Shown here one piece after another: positions 1 to 7,057 of a stretch of DNA of 51,765 nucleotides. The position numbers and the translations under genes are program-made. The stretch covers positions 636,932-688,696 of the forward strand of contig NZ_NRSW01000001.1 of the NCBI RefSeq assembly GCF_002288635.1, given 5' to 3'. Numbering within the stretch: the stretch's first letter is position 1; the number at the start of each line of letters is the position of its first letter. The notes beneath the pieces were generated by a model that searched no databases, was not told the DNA's origin, and saw only the letters and a program-made list of their open reading frames with translations. This DNA is from Mucilaginibacter sp. MD40 (GTDB lineage: Bacteria; Bacteroidota; Bacteroidia; Sphingobacteriales; Sphingobacteriaceae).

Positions 1-32
1 TCTTTTTCCTACTTAACCATCCTCAACACTCC

Positions 33-67
33 TTCAAAAAACAACCGCTTAACTCTCCGTGAAGCGG
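33..67 (-). repeat. Leader module copy 2: hairpin plus boxA-like TTGTTTTTTGAA
   Basis: On the minus strand a hairpin CCGCTT...AAGCGG (67-62 and 50-45) is followed directly by TTGTTTTTTGAA (44-33). The 15 bases CGGTTGTTTTTTGAA are identical to those at 161-147, so the unit is duplicated. The T-rich element resembles the boxA-like segment (TTGTTCTTTGA type) of Bacteroidota rRNA leaders; that identification is inference from memory of such leaders. A simple terminator reading is also possible. Confidence 0.45.
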
Positions 68-71
68 GCTG

Positions 72-102
72 CAAAGGTGCAAATTTTTAGTTTATATGTC
101 AA
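72..102 (-). promoter_or_regulatory. Leftward promoter P2 (TTG-N20-CACCTTTG)
   Basis: On the minus strand a TTG (102-100) is followed after 20 bases by CACCTTTG (79-72), one base from the Bacteroidota -7 consensus TAnnTTTG. The start point would fall near 66, at the first base of the hairpin 67-45. No gene lies downstream inside the window, so the transcript leaves over the left edge. An inverted repeat AAGTGAA/TTCACTT (101-117) overlaps the -33 element and could be an operator. Confidence 0.5.
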
Positions 103-146
103 GTGAAAAATTCACTTTTCGTTAACTTTTTTTATTTGCCTTGCTT

Positions 147-178
147 TTCAAAAAACAACCGTCCTTCGTTTTGGACGG
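147..178 (-). repeat. Leader module copy 1: hairpin plus boxA-like TTGTTTTTTGAA
   Basis: On the minus strand a CCGTCC/GGACGG hairpin (178-173 with 164-159) is followed directly by TTGTTTTTTGAA (158-147). The layout matches the copy at 67-33: promoter, hairpin starting at the predicted transcription start, then the same T-rich box. This suggests a duplicated promoter-leader unit in front of a strongly expressed transcript. Confidence 0.45.
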
Positions 179-182
179 GATA

Positions 183-215
183 CAAATGTACACCGAAAAG
201 GTTCTTGCCTCCAAA
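183..215 (-). promoter_or_regulatory. Leftward promoter P1 (TTTG-N21-TACATTTG)
   Basis: The minus strand shows TTTG (215-212), 21 bases, then TACATTTG (190-183), a full match to the Bacteroidota consensus TTTG-N17-23-TAnnTTTG. The predicted start near 177 coincides with the first base of the hairpin CCGTCC/GGACGG (178-159). With P2 about 111 bases downstream it forms tandem promoters, an arrangement common in front of rRNA operons. The product is outside the window. Confidence 0.6.
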
Positions 216-416
216 GAAAATTTAAAATAATTTAAGCATCCACTTAAGTTACTCACGCACAGCAACAAACAGCACCATTTAACGGCCCGTTTATACTGTG
301 TTTATATTAAAATCACATCGGCTGGCAACTAAAAACATCGCCAAAAACGCATGAAAACGGCATTTTATGGTTACTGCATCATATCAATCAGCCCAAATAG
401 CGCTTAATTTTTTCCG
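216..416. other. Intergenic stretch, nothing recognised
   Basis: This AT-rich stretch separates the leftward tandem promoters from the rightward methyltransferase gene. I see no ORF, RNA gene or clear hairpin in it. Confidence 0.5.
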
Positions 417-424
417 TACTTTTG
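417..424 (+). promoter_or_regulatory. -7 element TACTTTTG of the methyltransferase gene
   Basis: TACTTTTG fits TAnnTTTG exactly. It lies only 9 bases before the ATG at 434, so the mRNA would be leaderless or nearly so. I see no convincing TTG -33 element at the right distance. Confidence 0.4.
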
Positions 425-433
425 GTGTTATAT

Positions 434-1825
434 ATGGCAAATCATACTTTTCCGGATAAGTTTTTAGAGAACCTGGCTGCTGAACCGGGCTTCGACAGGG
501 AGAATTTCATCCATGCGCATGCATCAGAAAGCGCCCCAACCACTATCCGGCTTAATCCTTTTAAACCATCCAACACCCAAACCGACGCCCAAGTGCCCTG
601 GTGCGCCGAAGGCTTTTACTTGAACGAGCGCCCATCTTTTACGTTCGACCCGCTCTTTCATGCCGGTGCGTACTATGTACAGGAGGCATCGTCCATGTTC
701 ATAAGCCATATATTATATACTATAAGGGGGAATGATACCGACCCATTGCGGGTGTTAGACCTTTGCGCCGCCCCGGGTGGTAAAAGCACGCTGCTTAATT
801 CGGCACTGCAGAGCAACGATCTGCTGGTGGCAAACGAGATCATAAAAACACGCGTACCTATATTAATGGATAACCTTACCCGCTGGGGTACCGCCAATAC
901 GGTGGTAACCAACAACGACCCGCGCGACTTTGCCCCGCTTAAAGGTTTTTTTGATGTGATACTGGTTGACGCGCCCTGCTCAGGGTCGGGCATGTTCCGT
1001 AAGGACCCCGACGCCATGAACGAGTGGAGCGAAGCCAATGTAAACCTTTGCCACCAACGGCAGGAACGCATACTGGCCGATATTTACCCCACCCTAACCG
1101 AAGATGGCTACCTTATATATAGTACCTGCTCTTACTCGCACCAGGAAAACGAGGATATTTTAGATTGGTTGTGCAGCACCTTTGATATGGAAAGCATCCG
1201 CATACCGTTGAGAGAGGACTGGGGCTTGGTAGAAAGTCAGTCGGCCACGGCTAAAGCCTGGGGCTACCGCTTTTACCCGGGTAAGGTAAAGGGCGAAGGC
1301 TTATTCGCAGCCTGCCTGCGCAAACGCGAGAACAGCGGGCAAAGCAATTATAAAAGTAACGCGCAGCAAAAGCTCCCTGCCAAAGAACTGGACATCGTGA
1401 AGGCCTATGTTAATAATGCCGACGACTTTTACTTTTTTAAGGTGAATGACGACTGGTTGGCCATTAACCGCGAACACAAGGAAAGCCTGAACGCTTTACA
1501 CCGGCACCTGTACATAAAAAAGTCGGGCACGCGTTTGGGCAAACTGGCCGGTAACGACCTGATACCCGACCATGAACTGGCCCTGAGCATATATATAAAT
1601 AAGGAAGCTGTGCTATCAACCGAATTAAGTAAAGACCAGGCCATACAGTACCTGCGCCGCGATAACATGGATATAACGCCAACCGGCAAAGGCTGGAGCC
1701 TGATGACCTACGAAGGCCTCGCGCTGGGATGGGCCAAACTGCTGCCCAACCGTATTAATAATTATTATCCAAAGGAGATCAGGATAATGAGTACCCCCCT
1801 GACCCACAACCCCCTAACCCCCTGA
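434..1825 (+). CDS. RsmB/NOP-family rRNA cytosine-C5 methyltransferase (RsmF-like)
   Basis: This protein of about 463 residues is a SAM-dependent RNA m5C methyltransferase that should modify rRNA in the cytoplasm. Visible motifs are the SAM-binding CAAPGGK (111-117), PCSGSG (181-186) with the release cysteine Cys182, and STCSY with the catalytic Cys232. The C-terminal region ends in a segment like ALGWAKLLPNRINNYYPKEIR, typical of the RsmF C-terminal RNA-binding part, so E. coli RsmF (16S m5C1407) is the closest model; the exact target base cannot be read from sequence. The longest frame starts at a TTG at 422, but the ATG at 434 gives the natural N-terminus. The last ten or so codons and the stop come from a GC-rich dispersed repeat (1800-1831), so the C-terminal tail is probably an add-on. 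Confidence 0.9.
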   Translation: MANHTFPDKFLENLAAEPGFDRENFIHAHASESAPTTIRLNPFKPSNTQTDAQVPWCAEGFYLNERPSFTFDPLFHAGAYYVQEASSMFISHILYTIRGNDTDPLRVLDLCAAPGGKSTLLNSALQSNDLLVANEIIKTRVPILMDNLTRWGTANTVVTNNDPRDFAPLKGFFDVILVDAPCSGSGMFRKDPDAMNEWSEANVNLCHQRQERILADIYPTLTEDGYLIYSTCSYSHQENEDILDWLCSTFDMESIRIPLREDWGLVESQSATAKAWGYRFYPGKVKGEGLFAACLRKRENSGQSNYKSNAQQKLPAKELDIVKAYVNNADDFYFFKVNDDWLAINREHKESLNALHRHLYIKKSGTRLGKLAGNDLIPDHELALSIYINKEAVLSTELSKDQAIQYLRRDNMDITPTGKGWSLMTYEGLALGWAKLLPNRINNYYPKEIRIMSTPLTHNPLTP

Positions 1826-1831
1826 AGGGGG
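1800..1831. repeat. GC-rich dispersed repeat with CCCCCTGAAGGGGG core
   Basis: Two CCCCCTAA-like runs precede the palindrome CCCCCTGAAGGGGG. The element overlaps the last codons (Thr-His-Asn-Pro-Leu-Thr-Pro) and the stop of the methyltransferase gene. A related element with the same CCCCCCTGAAGG core lies inside radA at 46229-46255. The hairpin may also act as a weak terminator between the two converging genes. Confidence 0.6.
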
Positions 1832-1845
1832 AACAGGAGCGCTTC

Positions 1846-2247
1846 TTATTTATTCTTTTTGTAGAAATCCTCTAAAGCATCTTTATACTCCTCGCGCGAG
1901 AATAGGTCGCTGATACGCAGGAAAGCTTTATAATTAGTAGTGTAAGGAAACGCAAACTTGGCCGACTCGATCTTGGAATCGTCCGTATTGAACTGGTTGA
2001 GCAGCGTAATGAGCTGATCAATGCTGATGCCTTTATCCTTAACGCCGGCTTTAAGCACCGCGATTTTCTCCGCATCAGTATTTTGCTGCTGCATCTCACG
2101 CAATATAGCCTTAGCCTCAGCTGCAGACATAGCCTGCTCCGGGTGTTTTATTTTTTGGATAAATGCAGCAGGTACAGGCTTAACGGTGGCGGCACCTACA
2201 TTTGCTGCCGCTGATGCTAAGAGGATAAGGATGAAGAGTTTTTTCAT
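1846..2247 (-). CDS. Small secreted protein of unknown function
   Basis: The 133-residue product starts with a clear signal peptide (MKKLFILILLASAAANVGA) and is otherwise hydrophilic and Lys/Glu-rich, ending in KKNK. The longer frame to 2304 would put 19 unlikely residues in front of the signal peptide, so the ATG at 2247 was chosen. There is no cysteine lipobox, so it should be released into the periplasm. I recognise no family. The segment PEQAMSAAEAKAILREMQQ suggests a helical domain. It converges on the methyltransferase gene and has its own upstream gap of 53 bases to the small gene at 2301. Confidence 0.7.
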   Translation of the reverse strand: MKKLFILILLASAAANVGAATVKPVPAAFIQKIKHPEQAMSAAEAKAILREMQQQNTDAEKIAVLKAGVKDKGISIDQLITLLNQFNTDDSKIESAKFAFPYTTNYKAFLRISDLFSREEYKDALEDFYKKNK

Positions 2248-2300
2248 TTCGGGGTATTTAAAGTGTTGAAGGTAAAAATAAATTGTAAGGAGAGCAATAA

Positions 2301-2588
2301 TCAAATATTATTCAAAAAATCCGAAATGTCGGTTTCGCCAGTGTCGCCCGTCAATTCAACCGTCTCAAACTCATGCCAGGTTGGATCTTTTATGGAGAAA
2401 TGCTCATCTATTATGGAAGGCAAACCCCACTGCTCTGCATAGAACCAAGTACCATCAATAAGTTTTTGCCGGATTTTCACTTCGATATTGGCAATATTAA
2501 TACCGGTGCTATTTGCAAATACCACATGATTAAAGGTTTTATAGTTCCCGCTATCGCGATAGAGATAACATAGCTTGATGTTTTGCAC
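2301..2588 (-). CDS. Hypothetical protein, partner of the HNH nuclease gene
   Basis: This 95-residue cytoplasmic protein has no signal peptide or membrane segment. It is acidic toward its C-terminus (ELTGDTGETDISDFLNNI) and contains an aromatic central patch (GTWFYAEQWGLPS). I recognise no family. It follows the HNH nuclease gene on the same strand with a 49-base gap, so the two are probably co-transcribed. It could be a regulatory or accessory subunit of the nuclease, but nothing in the sequence proves that. Confidence 0.6.
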   Translation of the reverse strand: MQNIKLCYLYRDSGNYKTFNHVVFANSTGINIANIEVKIRQKLIDGTWFYAEQWGLPSIIDEHFSIKDPTWHEFETVELTGDTGETDISDFLNNI

Positions 2589-2637
2589 TTGACAAAATTA
2601 TAGCTCAGATAATATTTGTCAATCGGGTATAAGTGAA

Positions 2638-3411
2638 CTATGAACGAAACCGTCCATTATGAACTTTTAGAAATTCAACATCAGGGAAAAACTTTTTGGG
2701 TTCGATAAGGGGTTGCCCATCATAAACTGCGAAGTTGTTATTGATACTTAAAATATCGGCACCCTTTAGTAAGCTGGGCGAAACTTTGATTTTGAGGTCT
2801 GTTGTAATCGTAATTAATCCTCTATCAAAAGCCTTATCGTGCAAGGCGTTCAAGGCAAGGCCATTTCTTGGGTTAAGGCGGTTACCCGCATCTTCACTCC
2901 AGGGAAGTATATGGCTTGCAACAAGCAACTCTGGTACATTAATGCCCGTTATACAACAACGATCATCAAAGTTACTCAACACCATTTTCCTGAAAGCCGT
3001 TTGGTTTAACCTCACCAAAACCTGCCTTGTGGCTTCCCTTCCCTCCATAATTTCGGGCTCTTTTAAGTCTACAGGGTTTAACGCCTCAATACTGGTATGC
3101 TTTTTTTGGGCGAGTAACTTCTCGCTTTCAATAAACTGCTCGTCCCAATTGTTTACATATTCCTGCCAAACTTGCCTATCCAGTTTACTTACATTTTCCA
3201 ATCCCTTTATACCACGAGCCTGTAAAGTAGGGTCGAAACTGGCGAAGTTGCCAAGTTTACGGGCAACAGCGCTTGGCGACCGGCCGATAATAGCGGCCAG
3301 TTCCTGCACATCTTTATTACTGGCATGCATTTGCCCGAAACGGATCTTGCTATACAGATTAATAGTAAGGATTAGTTGCTCCCGTGTCCAGAGGGTTTGG
3401 CCCGCTTTCAT
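2638..3411 (-). CDS. HNH endonuclease-domain protein (restriction-like)
   Basis: The 257-residue protein has an N-terminal helix-turn-helix-like region (about 8-55, with WTREQLILTINLY and IIGRSPSAVARKLGNF) and a C-terminal HNH nuclease domain (about 130-215). The HNH signature is visible as CCITG (152-156), ASHILPW with His167, NPRNGLALNALHD with Asn183 and His191, and the AFDRG that follows. Such proteins are usually annotated as putative restriction endonucleases of the HNH_2 type; they bind a divalent metal and nick or cut DNA. No methyltransferase partner is adjacent, since the enzyme at 434 is an RNA methyltransferase. The target and biological role are unknown. A 9-bp inverted repeat lies directly upstream of its promoter. 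Confidence 0.8.
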   Translation of the reverse strand: MKAGQTLWTREQLILTINLYSKIRFGQMHASNKDVQELAAIIGRSPSAVARKLGNFASFDPTLQARGIKGLENVSKLDRQVWQEYVNNWDEQFIESEKLLAQKKHTSIEALNPVDLKEPEIMEGREATRQVLVRLNQTAFRKMVLSNFDDRCCITGINVPELLVASHILPWSEDAGNRLNPRNGLALNALHDKAFDRGLITITTDLKIKVSPSLLKGADILSINNNFAVYDGQPLIEPKKFFPDVEFLKVHNGRFRS

Positions 3412-3436
3412 GAATTGTTACTTTTTATGAAGTTAT

Positions 3437-3467
3437 ACAATTTATCTGTTATAATCGCTGTCCCAAA
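3437..3467 (-). promoter_or_regulatory. Candidate promoter of the HNH gene (TTTG-N19-TAAATTGT)
   Basis: On the minus strand TTTG (3467-3464) is followed after 19 bases by TAAATTGT (3444-3437), close to TAnnTTTG. It lies 26 bases upstream of the ATG at 3411. The match at the -7 is imperfect. Confidence 0.35.
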
Positions 3468-3468
3468 T

Positions 3469-3509
3469 CCGTTCCGTTATAGTTTCCAAAAGCGTTCCAC
3501 ACGGAACGG
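3469..3509. promoter_or_regulatory. Inverted repeat CCGTTCCGT/ACGGAACGG upstream of the HNH gene
   Basis: A perfect 9-bp inverted repeat (3469-3477 and 3501-3509) abuts the -33 element of the HNH promoter. Further GTTCC-type words occur nearby: GCGTTCCAC at 3492-3500, TGTTCCGTTTG near 3608, and GTGGAACGC near 3653, the exact reverse complement of the 3492 copy. This clustering suggests a protein-binding region, though a hairpin in an unseen transcript is also possible. Confidence 0.35.
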
Positions 3510-3714
3510 GCACCTAAAGTAAGGCATAAGCTGGTTATCAGCCAATTACAACGGTTAACTCAACAAAGCAACGCAAATAGTAAATTTGCAAATCATTCAT
3601 TGTCAAAATGTTCCGTTTGTTTCATTATGGTATATACTCCTTGGTGGAACGCATGGTGTATGGGGTAGCAATGAGGGCATCACCAAACGCAATTTTAAAC
3701 GAGAACTATTACTC

Positions 3715-3744
3715 ATTTGCACATCCGCATATCTGCACATCTGA
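3715..3744. repeat. Dispersed repeat, TTTGCACATC...CTGCACATCTGA family
   Basis: The 30-base element ends two bases before the tadA stop codon. Its reverse complement recurs, with small changes, at 46684-46712 just upstream of radA. Each copy is itself built of TGCA/CATCTG words in near-repetition. Confidence 0.5.
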
Positions 3745-3746
3745 AA

Positions 3747-4229
3747 TTAACTCTTCTTCCTTTTACTCTTAAAAAAATCCTTAATGAGTTGGGAGCATTC
3801 GTTCTCGTGGATGCCGGAGGTGATGAGGGTTTTGGGGTGGGTAATGCTTTGGTTTAGTCGGCCAAAGCCCATGCGGGTGTCATAGGCACCAAAAACTATG
3901 CGGCCTATCTGGAACCAGTAGCTGGCGCCGGCGCACATTACGCAAGGCTCAAGGGTTACATACAGCGTGCACTCGGGCAGGTATTTACCGCCCATATAGT
4001 TGGCGGCGGCGGTAAGGGCCTGCATTTCGGCATGGGCAGATACATCGTTGAGTCGTTCTGTGAGGTTGTGGCCCCGGCCAATGATCTTACCTTTGCATAC
4101 CACCACGGCGCCAATGGGTATCTCATCCTCGGCCAATGCCTGGCGGGCTTCCTTGAGGGCCTCGTTCATAAAAAACTCATCGGGCGATATGGCCGGCTGT
4201 TCGTCGTCACCAAAATTGAAGTAACGCAT
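3747..4229 (-). CDS. tadA: tRNA-specific adenosine deaminase TadA
   Basis: The 160-residue protein is a zinc-dependent deaminase of the CDA fold that converts adenosine-34 to inosine in the tRNA-Arg anticodon. The zinc site is visible as HAE (His66, with the proton-shuttling Glu68) and PCVMC (Cys96, Cys99). The length and the SYWFQIGRIVFGAYDTRMG segment after the zinc site suit TadA better than the related guanine deaminases, though that alternative is not fully excluded. Its ATG directly follows the stop codon of the CsaA-like gene (TAAATG), so translation is probably coupled. Confidence 0.88.
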   Translation of the reverse strand: MRYFNFGDDEQPAISPDEFFMNEALKEARQALAEDEIPIGAVVVCKGKIIGRGHNLTERLNDVSAHAEMQALTAAANYMGGKYLPECTLYVTLEPCVMCAGASYWFQIGRIVFGAYDTRMGFGRLNQSITHPKTLITSGIHENECSQLIKDFFKSKRKKS

Positions 4230-4565
4230 TTAAATTAATTTGCTGCCATTGGGCACAGGTTTATCAATAGCGGCCAGTACAATATCGCCGTTCGCATCGG
4301 CCAGGCCGGTAACCAAAAACTCCGACATAAAATTAGCGATCTGCTTTTTAGGGAAGTTCACCACGCCCAGTATCTGCCTGCCGGGCAGTTCTTCCTTGCT
4401 GTATCTCCTGGTGATCTGCGCGCTGCTTTGTAAAATGCCTAAGGGGCCAAAATCAACCCGTAGTTTGTAGGCCGGCTTACGCGCCTCCGGGAAATCAAAA
4501 ACCTCCAAAATGGTACCCGCGCGCAGCTCTACCTTTTCAAAATCATTCCAGCTGATGGTTTCCAT
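4230..4565 (-). CDS. CsaA-like tRNA-binding domain protein
   Basis: This 111-residue protein is a single OB-fold tRNA-binding domain of the type found in CsaA and at the C-terminus of methionyl-tRNA synthetase. The typical features are [11 protein letters not shown] near the N-terminus, the [23 protein letters not shown] core and the [21 protein letters not shown] block. CsaA is described as an export-related chaperone in Bacillus; a tRNA- or aminoacyl-tRNA-related role is equally plausible. It lies between a DinB-like gene (3-base gap) and tadA (no gap) on the minus strand. Confidence 0.85.
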   Translation of the reverse strand: METISWNDFEKVELRAGTILEVFDFPEARKPAYKLRVDFGPLGILQSSAQITRRYSKEELPGRQILGVVNFPKKQIANFMSEFLVTGLADANGDIVLAAIDKPVPNGSKLI

Positions 4566-4568
4566 AGC

Positions 4569-5105
4569 TTATGCCCTTATCCTTTTTACGGTTTCTGTTA
4601 AATGTGCCAGGTGGTGGTTGCCATGCCAGGCATAAGTAGCCAGGTTGCGTTTCAGTGGTATAACAGCGCCGGTTTCGGGGTGTACAAAGGTACGGTTCCA
4701 CTGGTCTTCGTTAAAGCTCTCCAACAAGGCCACCAAGTGCTGGTGTATACCTTCCAGCATACGCAGCGAGGGCTCAACCGGCAGGCGGTAGTCGGGCTGT
4801 ATGGCCCAGGCAGCCTCATCATAAGGCTTAATGGTGGGGTTATCTTCTGTAAGGGCCAGCTTAAAACGGCAAAGGGCGTTCATGTGGCTATCGGCCAAAT
4901 GGTGCACCACCTGGCGCAGCGTCCAGCCGCCGGTACGGTACTGCGTATCCAACTGCTCATAAGTAAGGCCTAAGATGGCTTCGCGCACACGGCCGGGCAA
5001 AATAGCAATCTCATGTATCCAATTGCGGTAGTCCTGCTCGGTGTATGAAACCGGGGCAACAAATTTGCCTATCGGGTAGCGCATCTGCTCATCGGTAAGT
5101 ATCAT
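4569..5105 (-). CDS. YfiT/BstA-family DinB-like metal-dependent thiol transferase
   Basis: The product of about 178 residues belongs to the DinB/YfiT four-helix superfamily. Two histidine clusters, VVHHLADSHMN and WHGNHHLAH, supply the metal site expected of this fold. The bacillithiol transferase BstA (YfiT) of Bacillus is the best-studied relative. The opening segment MRYPIGKFVAP and the GGWTLRQVVHHLADS core match that subgroup well. The substrate thiol in this organism is unknown. The longest frame starts at a TTG at 5117; the ATG at 5105 is preferred. It heads the three-gene minus-strand set with the CsaA-like gene and tadA. Confidence 0.82.
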   Translation of the reverse strand: MILTDEQMRYPIGKFVAPVSYTEQDYRNWIHEIAILPGRVREAILGLTYEQLDTQYRTGGWTLRQVVHHLADSHMNALCRFKLALTEDNPTIKPYDEAAWAIQPDYRLPVEPSLRMLEGIHQHLVALLESFNEDQWNRTFVHPETGAVIPLKRNLATYAWHGNHHLAHLTETVKRIRA

Positions 5106-5183
5106 GGTGCTGCTCAATTATATTTTAACAAAATAATATGTAACAGGCCGAATTTAGCGTTTTATGGATATTTTGCCGTACTT

Positions 5184-7010
5184 ATGATAAAAAAGTTACT
5201 GCTGTGCTGCCTTATTTTCGCATTTACAGGGGCTTACGCCGAAACCATTAAAACCGATGTATTGGTTATTGGCGGCGGTGCAAGCGGGGTATCTGCCGCC
5301 ATACAAAGCGCACGCAGCCGCGTAAAAACTATGCTTATAGAACAGGGCGACTGGTTGGGCGGCAGCCTAACCTCGGGCGGCTTTTGCTATGCAGAGGCTA
5401 ACCGCAACTTCCCTTCGGGTATTTATGGCGAGTTCCGTAAACGGGTAAGAGATGTTTATAAGATGCGCCTCGGGTATGATACCACGTACAACGCCCCGCT
5501 GGTATTTGAACCGGCAACAGGCGCGGCTATCCTGAAAAAGCTAACCGATACGGTAAAAAATCTTACCGTTAAACTCCATACAAACTTTACTGACATTAAA
5601 AAAGATGGCACCGGTTGGGAAGTGGTGATCGTATCAGACAAACAAAAAACCACCATCAAAGCCAAAGTATTAATTGACGCTACGGAACTGGGCGATGTGG
5701 TGAGTAAAATAGAGGTGCTGATGACAGCCGGCTTTGATAGTCGCGGCGACACTAAAGAGGCCCTTGCCCCACAAAACGCCACCAACCAGATACAGGACAT
5801 CAGCTACCTGGCTGTTTTGAAAGATTTCGGCCACAATACCAACCATACCATTCCGCAACCTGATGGGTACGACCCATCCAAATATAGCTGCCTTCAAAAA
5901 GCCGATATCAGAAAGCTGCTTGACGCCGCTAAACTACCAAATGATAAATACTTAATTAACTGGGATGGATGCGCCAGCCAGTATTCTGTTACCAGCGAGG
6001 ACCTGCAACCTGAACACCGTGCGGAAACCTTTCGCAAGGCAAGGCTGCACACGCTTGGGCTTATCTATTACCTGCAAACTGTTCTCGGTTATAAAAACCT
6101 GGGTTTCGCCGATGACTTTAACACGCCTGACCACCTGCCCTACATACCTTATATCAGGGAGAACCGCCGCGCCGCGGGCCTGGTGCGCATGGTAGTAGAT
6201 GATATTTACACACCTTACAGCCGCGGCTCGCAGCTTTACCGCACGGCCATAGCCATTAGCGACGCGCTGCCCGGTCAGCACTACAGCGAGGCAGGGGTGC
6301 CGCATATTAACTACCCGCCTTTCCCGGCATTTTCGATACCGCTGGGGGCCATTGTTGTAAAAGATCAGGACAATTTACTGGTGACCGAAAAAGCGCTATC
6401 AGTTACTCACCTGGTAAACGGCGCGGTAACCGACCCTGCCGTACAAATGACATTGGGGCAGGGCGCCGGCGCAACAGCAGCGTTTTGCGCTTTTTTTAAA
6501 ACTACCACGGAAAACCTGATGCCGCGTATAATACAGGGCGAGATACTTGATTTCGGGGGCTACCTGATGCCTTTTGCTGATATTAAACAAACCGACCCTG
6601 CATGGCGCGCCATACAGCAGATTGGTGCTACCGGTATGCTGAAAGGTGTTCAGCGCCCCAATGGTGATAAAGCTGATGTGCTGTTCATGCCTGACAACAC
6701 AGTAACCACAGCCGAAATAAAACCTTACCTGGAAGAGATCTATTCGCGGTCGTTCATATGGTTTAACCAGGAAAAGCCGGGAGAGCTGTTTACCATAGCA
6801 AACATCATCTCCTACATCAGCAATATGACCCTTCGCGACCCTAAAAACCTGCAGGACGCCCTCCAAAAAAGCTGGAAGACCTATTACCACTTTCCAACTG
6901 AGTTTAAAACTGACCGGCCCATTACCCGGCGAGAGTTCGCCGTTTTGGCCAACCGCTTTTTCAACCCTTTCGCCCGTAAGGTAGATATCAGCGGAAAAAT
7001 GGTGAACTAA
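5184..7010 (+). CDS. Secreted FAD-dependent oxidoreductase (FAD_oxidored family)
   Basis: The 608-residue protein begins with a signal peptide (MIKKLLLCCLIFAFTGAYA), then a Rossmann FAD-binding motif VLVIGGGASGVSAA near residues 26-39. The motifs GGSLTSGG and NRRAAGLVRMVVDD fit the FAD-dependent oxidoreductase family often found beside polysaccharide-use genes. The C-terminal part carries a segment like a surface-layer or dockerin-type repeat (PITRREFAVLANRFFNPF). No neighbouring carbohydrate gene identifies the substrate. It is divergent from the DinB-like gene. The ATG at 5184 gives the signal peptide directly. Confidence 0.82.
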   Translation: MIKKLLLCCLIFAFTGAYAETIKTDVLVIGGGASGVSAAIQSARSRVKTMLIEQGDWLGGSLTSGGFCYAEANRNFPSGIYGEFRKRVRDVYKMRLGYDTTYNAPLVFEPATGAAILKKLTDTVKNLTVKLHTNFTDIKKDGTGWEVVIVSDKQKTTIKAKVLIDATELGDVVSKIEVLMTAGFDSRGDTKEALAPQNATNQIQDISYLAVLKDFGHNTNHTIPQPDGYDPSKYSCLQKADIRKLLDAAKLPNDKYLINWDGCASQYSVTSEDLQPEHRAETFRKARLHTLGLIYYLQTVLGYKNLGFADDFNTPDHLPYIPYIRENRRAAGLVRMVVDDIYTPYSRGSQLYRTAIAISDALPGQHYSEAGVPHINYPPFPAFSIPLGAIVVKDQDNLLVTEKALSVTHLVNGAVTDPAVQMTLGQGAGATAAFCAFFKTTTENLMPRIIQGEILDFGGYLMPFADIKQTDPAWRAIQQIGATGMLKGVQRPNGDKADVLFMPDNTVTTAEIKPYLEEIYSRSFIWFNQEKPGELFTIANIISYISNMTLRDPKNLQDALQKSWKTYYHFPTEFKTDRPITRREFAVLANRFFNPFARKVDISGKMVN

Positions 7011-7033
7011 ACACGGCCGTTATTGTATTTATA

Positions 7034-7041
7034 TATATTTG
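7034..7041 (+). promoter_or_regulatory. -7 element TATATTTG before the exonuclease III gene
   Basis: TATATTTG is an exact TAnnTTTG match 16 bases upstream of the ATG at 7058. No good TTG -33 element stands at the usual distance. Confidence 0.4.
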
Positions 7042-7057
7042 AGCAAACACCAACTTT

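Larger units (their letters stand above)
3412..3746. other. Intergenic region with GTTCC-type repeats, no gene
   Basis: Apart from the HNH promoter, the GTTCC-type inverted repeats and the dispersed repeat at 3715-3744, I see no ORF or RNA gene here. Confidence 0.5.

Noticed and set aside
1..30. Three-codon ORF ATG-GTT-AAG-TAG on the minus strand after the leader
   Set aside because: Too short and without supporting features; more likely untranslated leader RNA.
422..433. TTG start of the methyltransferase frame
   Set aside because: The TTG lies within the -7 element; the ATG at 434 gives a normal N-terminus.
434..3411. Restriction-modification pair formed by the methyltransferase and the HNH nuclease
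   Set aside because: The methyltransferase is an RNA m5C enzyme of the RsmB/NOP family and is on the opposite strand with another gene between.
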